Of a stretch of DNA of 64,000 nucleotides, positions 25,500 to 33,638 are shown one piece after another. The notes under the pieces are model-generated. The model did not search any database. It had not been told where the DNA came from and worked only from the letters and a program-made list of their open reading frames with translations. The stretch comes from JBBEDS01 sp040881175 (lineage in GTDB: Bacteria > Patescibacteriota > Minisyncoccia > 2-02-FULL-40-12 > IGHO2-01-FULL-4-A), in the NCBI GenBank assembly GCA_040881175.1, contig JBBEDS010000014.1, forward strand, positions 39,277-103,276, read 5' to 3'. Position numbers and translations under genes: made by a program. Position 1 is the stretch's first letter, and each line of letters begins with the position of its first letter.

Positions 25500-26498
25500 A
25501 TGCCCCTTTTAGGCAGAGACAATCTGGTAGGAGTAAGAGCGCCAGAGTTTAAGGATGGCATGGTTTGGCTCAACTCAAAGCCTTTGAAACTGGAAGAGCT
25601 TCTCAAGGAAGGCAAGGTCGTTATGATTGATTTCTGGACCTACTCCTGCATTAATTGCATACGCACTCTCCCGCATGTGGTAGGTTGGGCTAAAAAGTAC
25701 AGGGATAAAGGATTGGTGATAGTCGGAGTACACACGCCTGAATTTGATTTTGAGAAAGAGAAATCAAATGTCGAGAAGGCAATAGCAGATTTTAGTATAG
25801 AATACCCTGTTGTATTGGATAACGACTATGTCGTATGGAACTCGTATGCTAACCGCTATTGGCCCAGGAAATTAATAATTGGTAAAGACGGATCAATAGT
25901 TTATGATCACGCTGGCGAAGGTAACTATGGAGAGACAGAGAAAAAAATACGTGAGCTGCTTAGTCTGGCAGACGATAACTCCATAGCTTCAGAAGAAGGA
26001 ACAGGGGGAATATGTTACCCCACAACCCCAGAGATATATTTGGGTCACGAGAGAGGAACCTTGGGTAACGAAGAGGGTTTTAAGAAAGACCAGGCGTTTA
26101 AATATGAGATAAGCGACGACAACGACCGGGATAAATTCTACTTAAGAGGTGATTGGATTGCGGGCAGTCAATTTATAGAACACGCTGGGAAAGAAGGTAA
26201 TCTTGATGATTTTGTCCAGTTGAACTTCTCAGCCCTCTCTGTTAATGTTGTCCTAGGTTCCAAAGATGGAGAGGTATATGAAGTGTTAGTCTCTCTCGAC
26301 GGACAACCGCTGAGTAAAGAAATCGCTGGCGAGGATGTTAAGATAAAAGATGGAAAGAGCATACTAGAATTTAAGGCTGATAGGATGTATAACCTGATAG
26401 ATTCAAAAGAGTATTTAGATAATAGAAAATTAAAGTTATCAGTTAAATCAGATCAATTCCGCGCCTTTGCCTTTACCTTCGGTGCTTGTGCGCATTGA
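25500..26498 (+). CDS. Thioredoxin-like protein, DipZ C-terminal type
   Basis: This 332-residue protein starts at ATG 25500, 4 bp after the DoxX stop. The thioredoxin fold spans about 10-150 with active site FWTYSCINCIRTLPH (CINC), then VIVGVHTPEF and NRYWPRKLIIGKDG. Residues about 170-332 form the beta-sandwich domain seen after thioredoxin in DipZ proteins (GDWIAGSQFIEH, VNVVLGSKDGEVYEVLVSLDG), ending in FGACAH. The CcdA-like membrane domain of full DipZ is absent. No signal peptide is visible, so localisation is unclear. Confidence 0.85.
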   Translation: MPLLGRDNLVGVRAPEFKDGMVWLNSKPLKLEELLKEGKVVMIDFWTYSCINCIRTLPHVVGWAKKYRDKGLVIVGVHTPEFDFEKEKSNVEKAIADFSIEYPVVLDNDYVVWNSYANRYWPRKLIIGKDGSIVYDHAGEGNYGETEKKIRELLSLADDNSIASEEGTGGICYPTTPEIYLGHERGTLGNEEGFKKDQAFKYEISDDNDRDKFYLRGDWIAGSQFIEHAGKEGNLDDFVQLNFSALSVNVVLGSKDGEVYEVLVSLDGQPLSKEIAGEDVKIKDGKSILEFKADRMYNLIDSKEYLDNRKLKLSVKSDQFRAFAFTFGACAH

Positions 26499-26508
26499 TC
26501 TAAATCTA

Positions 26509-27243
26509 ATGGAGGAAGAAAAAGAAGTAGTAGAAACTCACGAGGAAGCAGAAAATAAACCGGCCTATTTGCAGTTTGTTTTGCCGGGATCTATTCTGAT
26601 TGCTGCGTTGTTAATATCAGGCACTTTAATCTTTACTCGCAACCAAGGAGGCGAACTGGCCCAGATAGGTAGCGGCGGTAATGGACAGATAGGCGGGCCT
26701 GTCGAGATAAATGTAAATTCTGACGACCACGTATTGGGAGATAAGGATGCCGAGGTGACAATAGTTGAATTCAGTGATTTCCAGTGTCCATTCTGCAGGG
26801 CTCTATGGAGCGGTGCGATAGAAGACATTAAGAGGGATTACATAGCCACAGGAAAGGCCAGGCTAGTGTATAAACACTATCCATTGGAAGATATTCACCC
26901 TGGAGCTAGGCCGGCAGCTGAAGCTTCAGAATGTGCTGCTGAGCAAGGTAAGTTTTGGGAATACCATGACAAGATATTTGAGGAGCAGGAAAAGCTTGGA
27001 CAGGGAACAGTTCCTTTTACTAGCCCAGATCTAAAGAAGTGGGCAGCCCAGATTGGTCTTGATTCGGGAGCATTTAATGGTTGTCTAGATTCAGCCAAAT
27101 ATGCAGACAAAGTAACGGATCATTTGAACCAGGGCATCTCCGCCGGAGTAAGCGGCACACCAGCAACCTATATTAACGGCAGACTAGTTCCCGGAGCTCA
27201 GTCCTATCAAACATTCAAAGCCGTGATCGACAGTTTCCTATAG
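26509..27243 (+). CDS. DsbA/BdbD-like membrane-anchored thiol oxidoreductase
   Basis: This 244-residue protein starts at ATG 26509. A cytoplasmic acidic stretch is followed by one membrane anchor (about 24-44) and a Gly-rich linker. The thioredoxin fold has active site FSDFQCPFCRALW (CPFC) near 88-94 and cis-Pro loop SGTPATYINGR near 210-220. It should oxidise or isomerise disulfides of exported proteins, matching the Cys-rich secreted proteins encoded elsewhere in the window (53070-55845). It forms an operon with the two preceding genes. Confidence 0.92.
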   Translation: MEEEKEVVETHEEAENKPAYLQFVLPGSILIAALLISGTLIFTRNQGGELAQIGSGGNGQIGGPVEINVNSDDHVLGDKDAEVTIVEFSDFQCPFCRALWSGAIEDIKRDYIATGKARLVYKHYPLEDIHPGARPAAEASECAAEQGKFWEYHDKIFEEQEKLGQGTVPFTSPDLKKWAAQIGLDSGAFNGCLDSAKYADKVTDHLNQGISAGVSGTPATYINGRLVPGAQSYQTFKAVIDSFL

Positions 27244-27245
27244 CT

Positions 27246-27273
27246 TTGACAAATAGCACTATTATTTTATAAT
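27246..27273 (+). promoter_or_regulatory. Promoter of the cysteine desulfurase gene
   Basis: TTGACA (27246-27251), 16-bp spacer, TATAAT (27268-27273), both consensus hexamers. The predicted start (about 27280) falls inside the next hairpin. Confidence 0.8.
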
Positions 27274-27274
27274 T

Positions 27275-27297
27275 AAAAACGGCCACAAGCCGTTTTT
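27275..27297 (+). terminator. Terminator after the DsbA-like gene, overlapping the next promoter's start site
   Basis: AAAAACGGC-CACAA-GCCGTTTTT. It terminates the redox operon and coincides with the predicted transcription start of the desulfurase gene, so initiation and termination share the same bases. Confidence 0.8.
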
Positions 27298-27302
27298 AAT
27301 TT

Positions 27303-28466
27303 ATGAGGAAAATATACCTAGATCATGCCGGAGCGACTTATCTAGACCTGCAAGTTAAGCGGGTAATTTTGTCGCAGCTTGGTAACTTTGGCAATGCCTC
27401 ATCGGTTCATGGTGCTGGCCGTTTAGCAAAGAAAAGCATAGACGCCTCACGAAAAGAAATAGCCTCGATATTAAACTCAAAACCTGAGGAGATAGTTTTC
27501 ACAGGTTCAGGAACAGAGTCAGATAATTTGGCCATCTTTGGTGTGGCTAGGGCTAATAAGAAGCTAGGCAAACATATAATAGCTACAAAGATTGAGCACC
27601 ATGCTGTGCTTAGGGCTTGTCAGTATCTAGAGAAGAACGAGGGGTTTAAGGTCTCCTATTTAGATGTTGGTGACAATGGCATCGTTGATCCGGTGGCTGT
27701 TGCCAAAGCGTTAAGACCGGATACGACCCTCGTATCAATAATGTATGCTAATAATGAGATTGGGACCATACAGCCGATTAGCAGAATCTCTAAGACAATC
27801 CGTGAATTTAGACGCGGGCGTCTAAATCAAAACTTCCCATTCTTACATACAGATGCCTGCCAAGCAGCCGGAGCTTTAAATCTAAATGTCCAAGAGTTAG
27901 GCGTCGACCTATTGACCTTGAACGGTTCGAAGATATACGGACCAAAAGGGGCCGGGCTTCTATATGCCAGAAAAGGGGTGGCCATCAGTCCTGTTATAGT
28001 CGGCGGCAGCCAAGAGGGTGGATTGCGAGCAGGAACTGAGAACCCGGCCTTGATTGCTGGACTAGCTAAGGCATTGGAGGTGGCTGACCGTATAAAGGGT
28101 AAAGAGGGCAAGAGATTGGCAAAACTGCGTGATTATACTATTGAATCTATTTTGAGCCACATCCCGGGCACACACCTAAATGGTGACTCAAACTTCCGCT
28201 TACCTAATAATGTTAATATTTCTTTTGCCAGTATTGATGGCGAAATGCTGATGCTAGCTTTGGACCAGGAAGGCATTCAGGTATCAACTGGATCAGCATG
28301 CACCACTGGAACTACAGAAGCCTCGCACGTCATTAAGGCATTGGGCCTTGGAGAAGATATGGATAAGGGCAATCTCCGTATCACTCTTGGCCGCAAGACA
28401 ACAAAAAAAGACATAGAAGATATCTTAAAGACCCTTCCCAAAATTATAGGTAGGTTACGAAGATAA
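27303..28466 (+). CDS. iscS: Cysteine desulfurase (NifS/IscS type)
   Basis: This 387-residue PLP enzyme releases sulfur from cysteine for Fe-S clusters and tRNA thiolation. Visible features: YLDHAGATYLD at the N-terminus; GSGTESDNLAIFG; the His stack ATKIEHHAVLRAC; HTDACQAAG; the PLP-lysine region TLNGSKIYGPKGAGLLY (near 205); and the catalytic cysteine loop VSTGSACTTGTTEASHV (near 330). No IscU or SufU gene is adjacent. The leader is only about 20 nt. Confidence 0.93.
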   Translation: MRKIYLDHAGATYLDLQVKRVILSQLGNFGNASSVHGAGRLAKKSIDASRKEIASILNSKPEEIVFTGSGTESDNLAIFGVARANKKLGKHIIATKIEHHAVLRACQYLEKNEGFKVSYLDVGDNGIVDPVAVAKALRPDTTLVSIMYANNEIGTIQPISRISKTIREFRRGRLNQNFPFLHTDACQAAGALNLNVQELGVDLLTLNGSKIYGPKGAGLLYARKGVAISPVIVGGSQEGGLRAGTENPALIAGLAKALEVADRIKGKEGKRLAKLRDYTIESILSHIPGTHLNGDSNFRLPNNVNISFASIDGEMLMLALDQEGIQVSTGSACTTGTTEASHVIKALGLGEDMDKGNLRITLGRKTTKKDIEDILKTLPKIIGRLRR

Positions 28467-28640
28467 AGCTGGCCACGTATATTCACAGCTTTGGCAGCTA
28501 AGTTTTACTAAGTCGCTATCTGCTAGGCTAGTCTCTTGTTTCTTGACGGCTAGTTCTATAGGATTTTCTATTTCTAAAATATTGCCCGATCGGCATCTCG
28601 GACATCTGTAGCGTCTCGGATATTGTATACCGAGTCTCAT
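28455..28640 (-). CDS. Small zinc-ribbon protein
   Basis: This 61-residue protein contains CPRC (near 13-16) and CQSC (near 49-52), the spacing of a two-knuckle zinc ribbon, followed by the aromatic-rich EYTW. It overlaps the 3' end of the desulfurase gene by 12 bp on the opposite strand. The intact cysteine pairs support a real gene. Function unknown; zinc ribbons commonly bind nucleic acid or protein. Confidence 0.5.
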   Translation of the reverse strand: MRLGIQYPRRYRCPRCRSGNILEIENPIELAVKKQETSLADSDLVKLSCQSCEYTWPALSS

Positions 28641-28750
28641 CTTTTATTCTAGCAGCTAAGAGGCTATCCTGCCTGTGGAAAATTAAAGACCTGTTGTATT
28701 AGCAGTTGAAATAACGTCCATATTTTGCTAAATTTTAAACAACAATTAGC

Positions 28751-28823
28751 CCACCCATAGCTCAATTGGCAGAGCAGCTCCCTCTTAAGGAGAAGGTTCT
28801 AGGTTCAACTCCTAGTGGGTGGA
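28751..28823 (+). tRNA. tRNA-Lys (CTT)
   Basis: The 7-bp acceptor CCACCCA/TGGGTGG, D arm GCTC/GAGC, anticodon loop CTCTTAA (anticodon CTT) and T arm CTAGG-TTCAACT-CCTAG all fold. The first pair of the anticodon stem is a G-A mismatch. Discriminator A; CCA is not encoded. Confidence 0.93.
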
Positions 28824-28890
28824 CAAGTATTTGCAGAAAAGCATCGGAATAGTACGCTGATCTTAGCTCTTCACACAATGAGGTGACACG

Positions 28891-29058
28891 ATGAAAGGCG
28901 ACCATAAAGTTTGGAAAGATATAGGCAAACTTCCAGGCGGCGATCGAGATCCTTTTACGACGGCACCCGGTCCTACGAAAAATTGTTTGTCTTCCGATCA
29001 AGTAGTTCCATTTGTTGGTAATAACGAAACCGACCAAAGTGTTGCTGTCCCATCTTAA
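28891..29058 (+). CDS. Small 55-residue protein with a strong Shine-Dalgarno
   Basis: ATG 28891 is preceded by AATGAGGTGACACG, giving a good GAGGTG ribosome binding site 5 nt upstream. The product starts MKGDHKVWKDIGKLPGGDRD and contains PFTTAPGPTKN and VVPFVGNNETDQ, with a single Cys and no membrane segment. It lies alone between tRNA-Lys and the sortase terminator. A 7-bp hairpin (TCCTGCC/GGCAGGA, 29069-29090) follows. The ribosome binding site is the main evidence; function unknown. Confidence 0.45.
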   Translation: MKGDHKVWKDIGKLPGGDRDPFTTAPGPTKNCLSSDQVVPFVGNNETDQSVAVPS

Positions 29059-29177
29059 CCAATGCAGGTCCTGCCGTGAAAGAGGCAGGAACTTTAAAGC
29101 AGTGCGACGATCTCGCCTGTTTTTTAATCTGATAAGTTGACAGCAAGACTGCTATAAACCGGTGTGTAGATATGAAT

Positions 29178-29210
29178 AGTAAAAGACCCGCAGTTTGCGG
29201 GTCTTTTACT
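29178..29210. terminator. Bidirectional terminator before the sortase 3' end
   Basis: AGTAAAAGACCCGC-AGTTT-GCGGGTCTTTTACT: a perfect 14-bp stem with A and T tracts. It serves the leftward sortase operon and any rightward transcript from the small gene. Confidence 0.92.
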
Positions 29211-29826
29211 ATTCTACGAGTTCTGCTTGAACTGCAATCCTTTTGTAGTTTGTACCAACTGGCCAGCAACTAAGCAAGACGACAGTATCTTTATCACTCT
29301 TTTCTATCTCCTGTAGTCTCTCGTCGTTGGCGAAGGGGGAGAAGACAATAGCTTGCTTCATTGAATATACGAACCTACTGCCATCCGCGTATTCTACGTA
29401 GAAGATATCTCCCGGTTGTAGTTTGCCCAGAAGGGCGAATACAGAACCGTAAGCTCCTTTATACCACGGATAAGCGGAGCTATGACCAAGAACTACAGAT
29501 ACACCGCCCTCTCCTGGTTTTGATGTATTAGAATAATGAACGGCGCCGTTCTCCAGGTTGTCGTATATTGCCTTTGTGTCGTCACCGACATTAAAAACAA
29601 TAGGAGCCCTAACGCCTAGGCTCTCTATTACGATGACAGCGTCATCCGGTAGATCTTTTTTCTCCGATTTAACCTCAGTTGTTATAAACCTGTTAAGAGA
29701 ATACTGGTCCGTGCCAGTTAGTAGCCAGAACTTAACATTTGCCTCCACAAAACGGCTGTTCAAAACAGTAAATATCAAAGCAAAAGCTCCTAAAAAAATT
29801 ATTAGAAAACGGAATTTTAAATTCAT
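29209..29826 (-). CDS. Sortase family transpeptidase
   Basis: This 205-residue membrane-anchored cysteine transpeptidase has a signal anchor at 6-24. Catalytic His is in VVLGHSSAYPW (near 115), catalytic Cys in TVVLLSCWPVGTNYKRIAVQ (near 187), with the Arg in YKRIAV. The motif LLSCWP replaces the canonical TLxTC. Sortases attach surface proteins to the wall or build pili. Neighbours are two exported proteins with C-terminal membrane segments, the likely clients, but neither shows a clear LPxTG. Confidence 0.92.
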   Translation of the reverse strand: MNLKFRFLIIFLGAFALIFTVLNSRFVEANVKFWLLTGTDQYSLNRFITTEVKSEKKDLPDDAVIVIESLGVRAPIVFNVGDDTKAIYDNLENGAVHYSNTSKPGEGGVSVVLGHSSAYPWYKGAYGSVFALLGKLQPGDIFYVEYADGSRFVYSMKQAIVFSPFANDERLQEIEKSDKDTVVLLSCWPVGTNYKRIAVQAELVE

Positions 29827-29829
29827 ACG

Positions 29830-30726
29830 CTAGATAATTAATGCGGTTCTAGAGGCCTGAATCACAGGTATTAATACGGCCAGTAACAATATGGCGAAAC
29901 TACCAGCGGTCCTAATGACCAACTCTTTTCTGGCACCTGCAAAGAGCATGTATGCCAAGGAGGCTAGGAAGATCGCCAGGGCATAGAATATGAGGGTCTT
30001 ATTAAGAATCCCTGATACTCTTTGGACCTGAGGCGTTGAGCCGCTGACATCGACAGCGATGGGCGACTCTAAGGCTGGCGGCTGGTTTTCTGTGCTTGAG
30101 CCAACTACGGCGGCAGGACCTGTCATTTGCTGTGGTGTCGGAGAAGTTTGAGGCGTCTGTTGTATCGGTGTCGGAGTTGGTTCTCTTGGAGGCTGTGCTA
30201 CAGCAACAACGTTAGGTCTTGGGGTGCCGAATAACTGCACTACGAGGAAGCCGTTGCTATTATCTATCTTTGCCGGAGCCACAGCTATGCCTACCTCCGT
30301 ATATTTAGAGTTTAGTAGGTTCTCTCTATGAGATGGTGAATTTGCCCAAGCATCTACGGTTGATTCGGCACTTACGAATCCTATGGCCAAATTCTCACCG
30401 GCATAGGTGTACTCATATTGGCTCTCATCAAACCAGTACCATGGAGAAACTCCCGAGGGGCTAGTATGGGCAAAGTACTGACCATTAACCATATCCTGCA
30501 GTTTCTTACTTGCGGCCTGATCCAGTACAGGATTTGCCCTTAATTCCTTAAGACCGAAAGATGAGCGAAAGATATTAGTTTGTGATACAACCTGGTCTTT
30601 AGTAAAACCAGCTACCCCGTCTATTATGTTTGCGAGTTGAAGGCCAGAGTATGAGAATACGGCCTTTACGAATACAAGAGCGATTAAGTTCCAGAATATG
30701 AACTTGTTAGTGTAGAGAAGCTTCAT
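29830..30726 (-). CDS. Surface CAP/SCP-domain protein
   Basis: This 298-residue exported protein has an N-terminal membrane segment (residues 8-27). The CAP domain (about 45-170) shows VVSQTNIFRSSFGLKEL, QYFAHTSPSGVSPWYW, YAGENLAIGF and WANSPSHRENLLNSKYTEVGIAV, the usual His/Glu cavity motifs. A Pro/Thr/Gln-rich linker (180-225) and a C-terminal pair of hydrophobic segments follow. Bacterial CAP proteins are often wall-associated; their activity is unclear. It lies 3 bp upstream of the sortase. Confidence 0.9.
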   Translation of the reverse strand: MKLLYTNKFIFWNLIALVFVKAVFSYSGLQLANIIDGVAGFTKDQVVSQTNIFRSSFGLKELRANPVLDQAASKKLQDMVNGQYFAHTSPSGVSPWYWFDESQYEYTYAGENLAIGFVSAESTVDAWANSPSHRENLLNSKYTEVGIAVAPAKIDNSNGFLVVQLFGTPRPNVVAVAQPPREPTPTPIQQTPQTSPTPQQMTGPAAVVGSSTENQPPALESPIAVDVSGSTPQVQRVSGILNKTLIFYALAIFLASLAYMLFAGARKELVIRTAGSFAILLLAVLIPVIQASRTALII

Positions 30727-30741
30727 TTTAAGGACAGCGTT

Positions 30742-33402
30742 TTAGCGCTGGGCAAAGTTGAATTTATCTTTATTTGAACGAAACTTTTTAACTACTGCCC
30801 ATGCCTCACGTTGTCTGAATATTCCAGTTTTAGTATACCCCATATATACGAAGGTAACTAACGCACTAAGGAACAGTGAGAGCATTAAGCTGCCAGTTGT
30901 ACCCGTAGATACACCAGCCACTCTGGCTATAGATGCGCCGGCTACTTGCGGGTTATTTGTCGTGGTAGATGTGCCAACATTGTTGGACACCGTTATGGGC
31001 ATACTGGAGGTCGTCAGGGAGGAGTTGCTGGATCTTGCCTGAGCCACATTGGTAAATGTGGTCGTTCCAACAGGAAGCGCCGAGGATTGATTAACGGTTG
31101 CGTTAAGTTTTATGACAACCTCTTGGAATTGGAACAGGGAGCCTACGTTAAGACCGCCGCTATTAGTTATTCCGTCGGACCTTATGCTGCCGTTAACACT
31201 AGTTGTTCTGCTTATGTAGCTGAAACCTCCGGGCAAAAAGTCGTTAACTATTACATTATCAGCCCTTGTCGAGGAATTTGATCTAACCCTGATTACAAAT
31301 TCAAGGGTGTCTCCGGGAGAGGCGGTTAAACTTGACTGCTCAACGTTGTCGCCTCGAGTAATATTTTTACCAAGTTTTTGAATAGATATCTGCGACAAAG
31401 GGTCATTGTTTGTGATTACGGTTGTTATGCTGTCTCGGGGTACATATACTATGGCCTGATCGGATACACTGGAGGTGTTAGATGAAGTGGCTCTAAAATC
31501 TACGAAAGAGTTTGATCCGATAAAGTTTAAGAATAGCTGGTTGGGTACGGTAATTCTATACTTGATAGTCACGGAATTGCCAGGATTAATATTGCCCAAG
31601 TATATTCCTCCAGAAGATAAGATACTTCCAGAGTAAGACGATCCGTTTACAGTGGTGGAGTCATTAAAGTTTAGTCCGCTAGGCAAGAAGCTGGAAACTC
31701 GTACGTCGGTCAAAGTAGAGTTGCCGCTTGTACCTAAGTAAGCAACCAGCTCCACGGTATCCCCAGGGAAAGCCTGTACTGTCTTGCTCTCGGAACCGCC
31801 ACGACTCAAATTTCTGCCGTAGGCGTTTATATTCATAGACCTGAAGTCTCCAGTTGGAGTGGGTGTGGGATTTGGTGTCGGATTTGGTGTTGGATTCGGG
31901 GTAGGATTTGGAGTAGGTGTTGGTGACGGGTATATGCCAACTACAGTTGTATATGCTGAGACAACAAAGTTAACACAATTTCCATTGATGCACTTCGTGC
32001 CGGTCGCATTATTGGCCAGTATGGCTATTGGGGAAACGTCGTTGTTTATCCTGACCACGTATCTAAAGGTTTGAGGAGAGTTGGAATTTACAAATCTATT
32101 TGACCAGGTGATTGTGTTTCCATTCACACTCCCGGAATTATTAAGGAAGTGGCTAAATGTCACGCCGTTCGGCAGTTGGTCTATGAGGTGGTTCAACTCG
32201 AATGCATCCTGGTATCCTGGGACGGCAATCGTGTAGGTTATCTGATCTCCAACCAAAGCGACTGCTTTGTCGGCAGTTTTTGAGATACCACTAACACTTA
32301 CAACTGGTGTTGAGGTAGGGTTTGGAGTAGGGAATGGGGTCGGATTCGGTGTAGGGTAGGGTGTTGGGTTCGGGGTGGGTGATGAGCAATTTACGACATT
32401 GAAGTTTACCGTCTTGCTTATGTGGCCTATAGTAGCTGTTTTGGTCCAAGCACCAACGTCCGCTGATTTCCAAATGTATCCTTTGTCGCTCCAATATCCG
32501 TTATTTACGAATTGGTTATAGCCAGACAACTTTTCTCCGGTAGAGCTTCCATTCCTAGTAGAAGACCAGAAGATCATCTTGCCGTTCAAGTCTGAGGATG
32601 CATTGGAAACTGTATATGTAGATTGCGAACCAACGCAGACCGTCTGCGGATTAATCGAGAGATTAAATGAAGAGACCGTTGGTGTTGGTGTAGGAGTCGG
32701 GGTTGCTGCCGGCGGGCAGTATAGGTTAGAAGGCACGACTACCCAGACGTCATAGAGGTTTTTACTACCTCCATTTGAAATATCCCAAAGAGTAAATCTG
32801 TAGTTCTTGCCACGATGCAACCAGGGCGTTTCGCCATCGCCGTTATTATGCAAAGCAAAAGTTTTTTCTATAAAAGTATCGGGGTCTCTGACAGTTACCT
32901 TCGTCTTGTCTACATTTTGGGTGGTCCACTTGATAGTGGTATTGAACAAACATTGGCCAGGCAAGCGAGAGATGGAGCCGTCTTGCCAAATTTTACCGCT
33001 GGCGGAGGGAGAGGGGCAGACAATACTTTCAAGCTCAATCCAGGTATCGGAGAGCTTATCTTGCTTCCCATTCGAAACATCCCAGAGAGTAAAACGGTAG
33101 TTCTTACCAGGATGCAGCCATGGTGTTTCGCCTGTGCCATTGTTGTGCATGGCAAAAACCTTTTCTTGATTAGTGTCTGGATCTCTGACTGTGACCTTGG
33201 CTTGGTCTACATTCTGTGTGGACCAGCCTACTCTGCTGGTGTACAGACATTGATTCCCGATCTTCTCTACCAAGCTATCTTTCCATATTTGACCTGAGGG
33301 GGGTTGCGAGTTAGCAAAAACTGAACCGCCGAAAATGATTCCGGTGGTTATGACCGAGGTTACTAAGAATACTGCCAAAAAGATTCTTTTGTTCTTATTC
33401 AT
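30742..33402 (-). CDS. Large DUF11-repeat surface protein with Pro-Thr linkers
   Basis: This 886-residue exported protein has a signal segment (6-30). Two near-identical N-terminal repeats (about 38-130 and 133-225) share KVTVRDPDT..EK.FA.HNNG.GETPWLH.GKNYRFTLWD.SNG. A PTPTPT linker, an Ig-like region, and three DUF11-type domains follow (about 370-485, 515-655, 670-800), joined by (PNPT)n linkers. One membrane segment lies near 835-860, with a basic tail. DUF11 domains form stalks on cell surfaces. It heads the leftward operon with the CAP protein and sortase. No LPxTG is seen. Confidence 0.88.
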   Translation of the reverse strand: MNKNKRIFLAVFLVTSVITTGIIFGGSVFANSQPPSGQIWKDSLVEKIGNQCLYTSRVGWSTQNVDQAKVTVRDPDTNQEKVFAMHNNGTGETPWLHPGKNYRFTLWDVSNGKQDKLSDTWIELESIVCPSPSASGKIWQDGSISRLPGQCLFNTTIKWTTQNVDKTKVTVRDPDTFIEKTFALHNNGDGETPWLHRGKNYRFTLWDISNGGSKNLYDVWVVVPSNLYCPPAATPTPTPTPTVSSFNLSINPQTVCVGSQSTYTVSNASSDLNGKMIFWSSTRNGSSTGEKLSGYNQFVNNGYWSDKGYIWKSADVGAWTKTATIGHISKTVNFNVVNCSSPTPNPTPYPTPNPTPFPTPNPTSTPVVSVSGISKTADKAVALVGDQITYTIAVPGYQDAFELNHLIDQLPNGVTFSHFLNNSGSVNGNTITWSNRFVNSNSPQTFRYVVRINNDVSPIAILANNATGTKCINGNCVNFVVSAYTTVVGIYPSPTPTPNPTPNPTPNPTPNPTPTPTGDFRSMNINAYGRNLSRGGSESKTVQAFPGDTVELVAYLGTSGNSTLTDVRVSSFLPSGLNFNDSTTVNGSSYSGSILSSGGIYLGNINPGNSVTIKYRITVPNQLFLNFIGSNSFVDFRATSSNTSSVSDQAIVYVPRDSITTVITNNDPLSQISIQKLGKNITRGDNVEQSSLTASPGDTLEFVIRVRSNSSTRADNVIVNDFLPGGFSYISRTTSVNGSIRSDGITNSGGLNVGSLFQFQEVVIKLNATVNQSSALPVGTTTFTNVAQARSSNSSLTTSSMPITVSNNVGTSTTTNNPQVAGASIARVAGVSTGTTGSLMLSLFLSALVTFVYMGYTKTGIFRQREAWAVVKKFRSNKDKFNFAQR
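31855..31926. repeat. Tandem 12-bp repeats coding PNPT linkers
   Basis: About six imperfect 12-bp units (GGTGTNGGATTT on the plus strand) encode the Pro-Asn-Pro-Thr linker of the surface protein. Related tracts occur at about 32306-32382 and 32681-32706 in the same gene. Copy number is likely variable between strains. Confidence 0.85.
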
Positions 33403-33505
33403 AAGTGTTTATTGGTGAAAATAAAATAGCTTTATAAGCCATTTCGGATGGTATTATAATACCAGCATTTCTATATAAAGTCAAGAATTACGCAATTTTA
33501 CCTAG

Positions 33506-33577
33506 TACCCCTGGAGGGAATCGAACCCCCATTCCTGGTTCCGAAGACCAGTGCTTTATCCTTTAAGCTACAGGGGC
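33506..33577 (-). tRNA. tRNA-Arg (TCG)
   Basis: Read on the minus strand: acceptor GCCCCTG/CAGGGGT (first pair G-U), anticodon stem CTGGT/ACCAG with loop CTTCGGA (anticodon TCG, reading CGA), T loop TTCGATT, discriminator A. Confidence 0.93.
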
Positions 33578-33600
33578 GCTCAAAGACTGAACAAAAATTA

Positions 33601-33632
33601 ACAAAAATCCTGCCTTTAGGCAAGATTTTTGT
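33601..33632. terminator. Terminator after the 3D-domain gene
   Basis: ACAAAAATCCTGCC-TTTA-GGCAAGATTTTTGT: a hairpin with one mismatch and T/A tracts, just beyond the stop of the leftward gene. Confidence 0.8.
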
Positions 33633-33638
33633 CTGTCT

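Noticed and set aside
28762..29037. Minus-strand frame ending in GVEPRTFSLRGS
   Set aside because: That string is the usual false translation of a tRNA antisense strand; the frame runs through tRNA-Lys.
31855..31926. Regular 12-bp repeats as a possible CRISPR array
   Set aside because: The units are contiguous, have no spacers and are in frame as a Pro-Asn-Pro-Thr linker.
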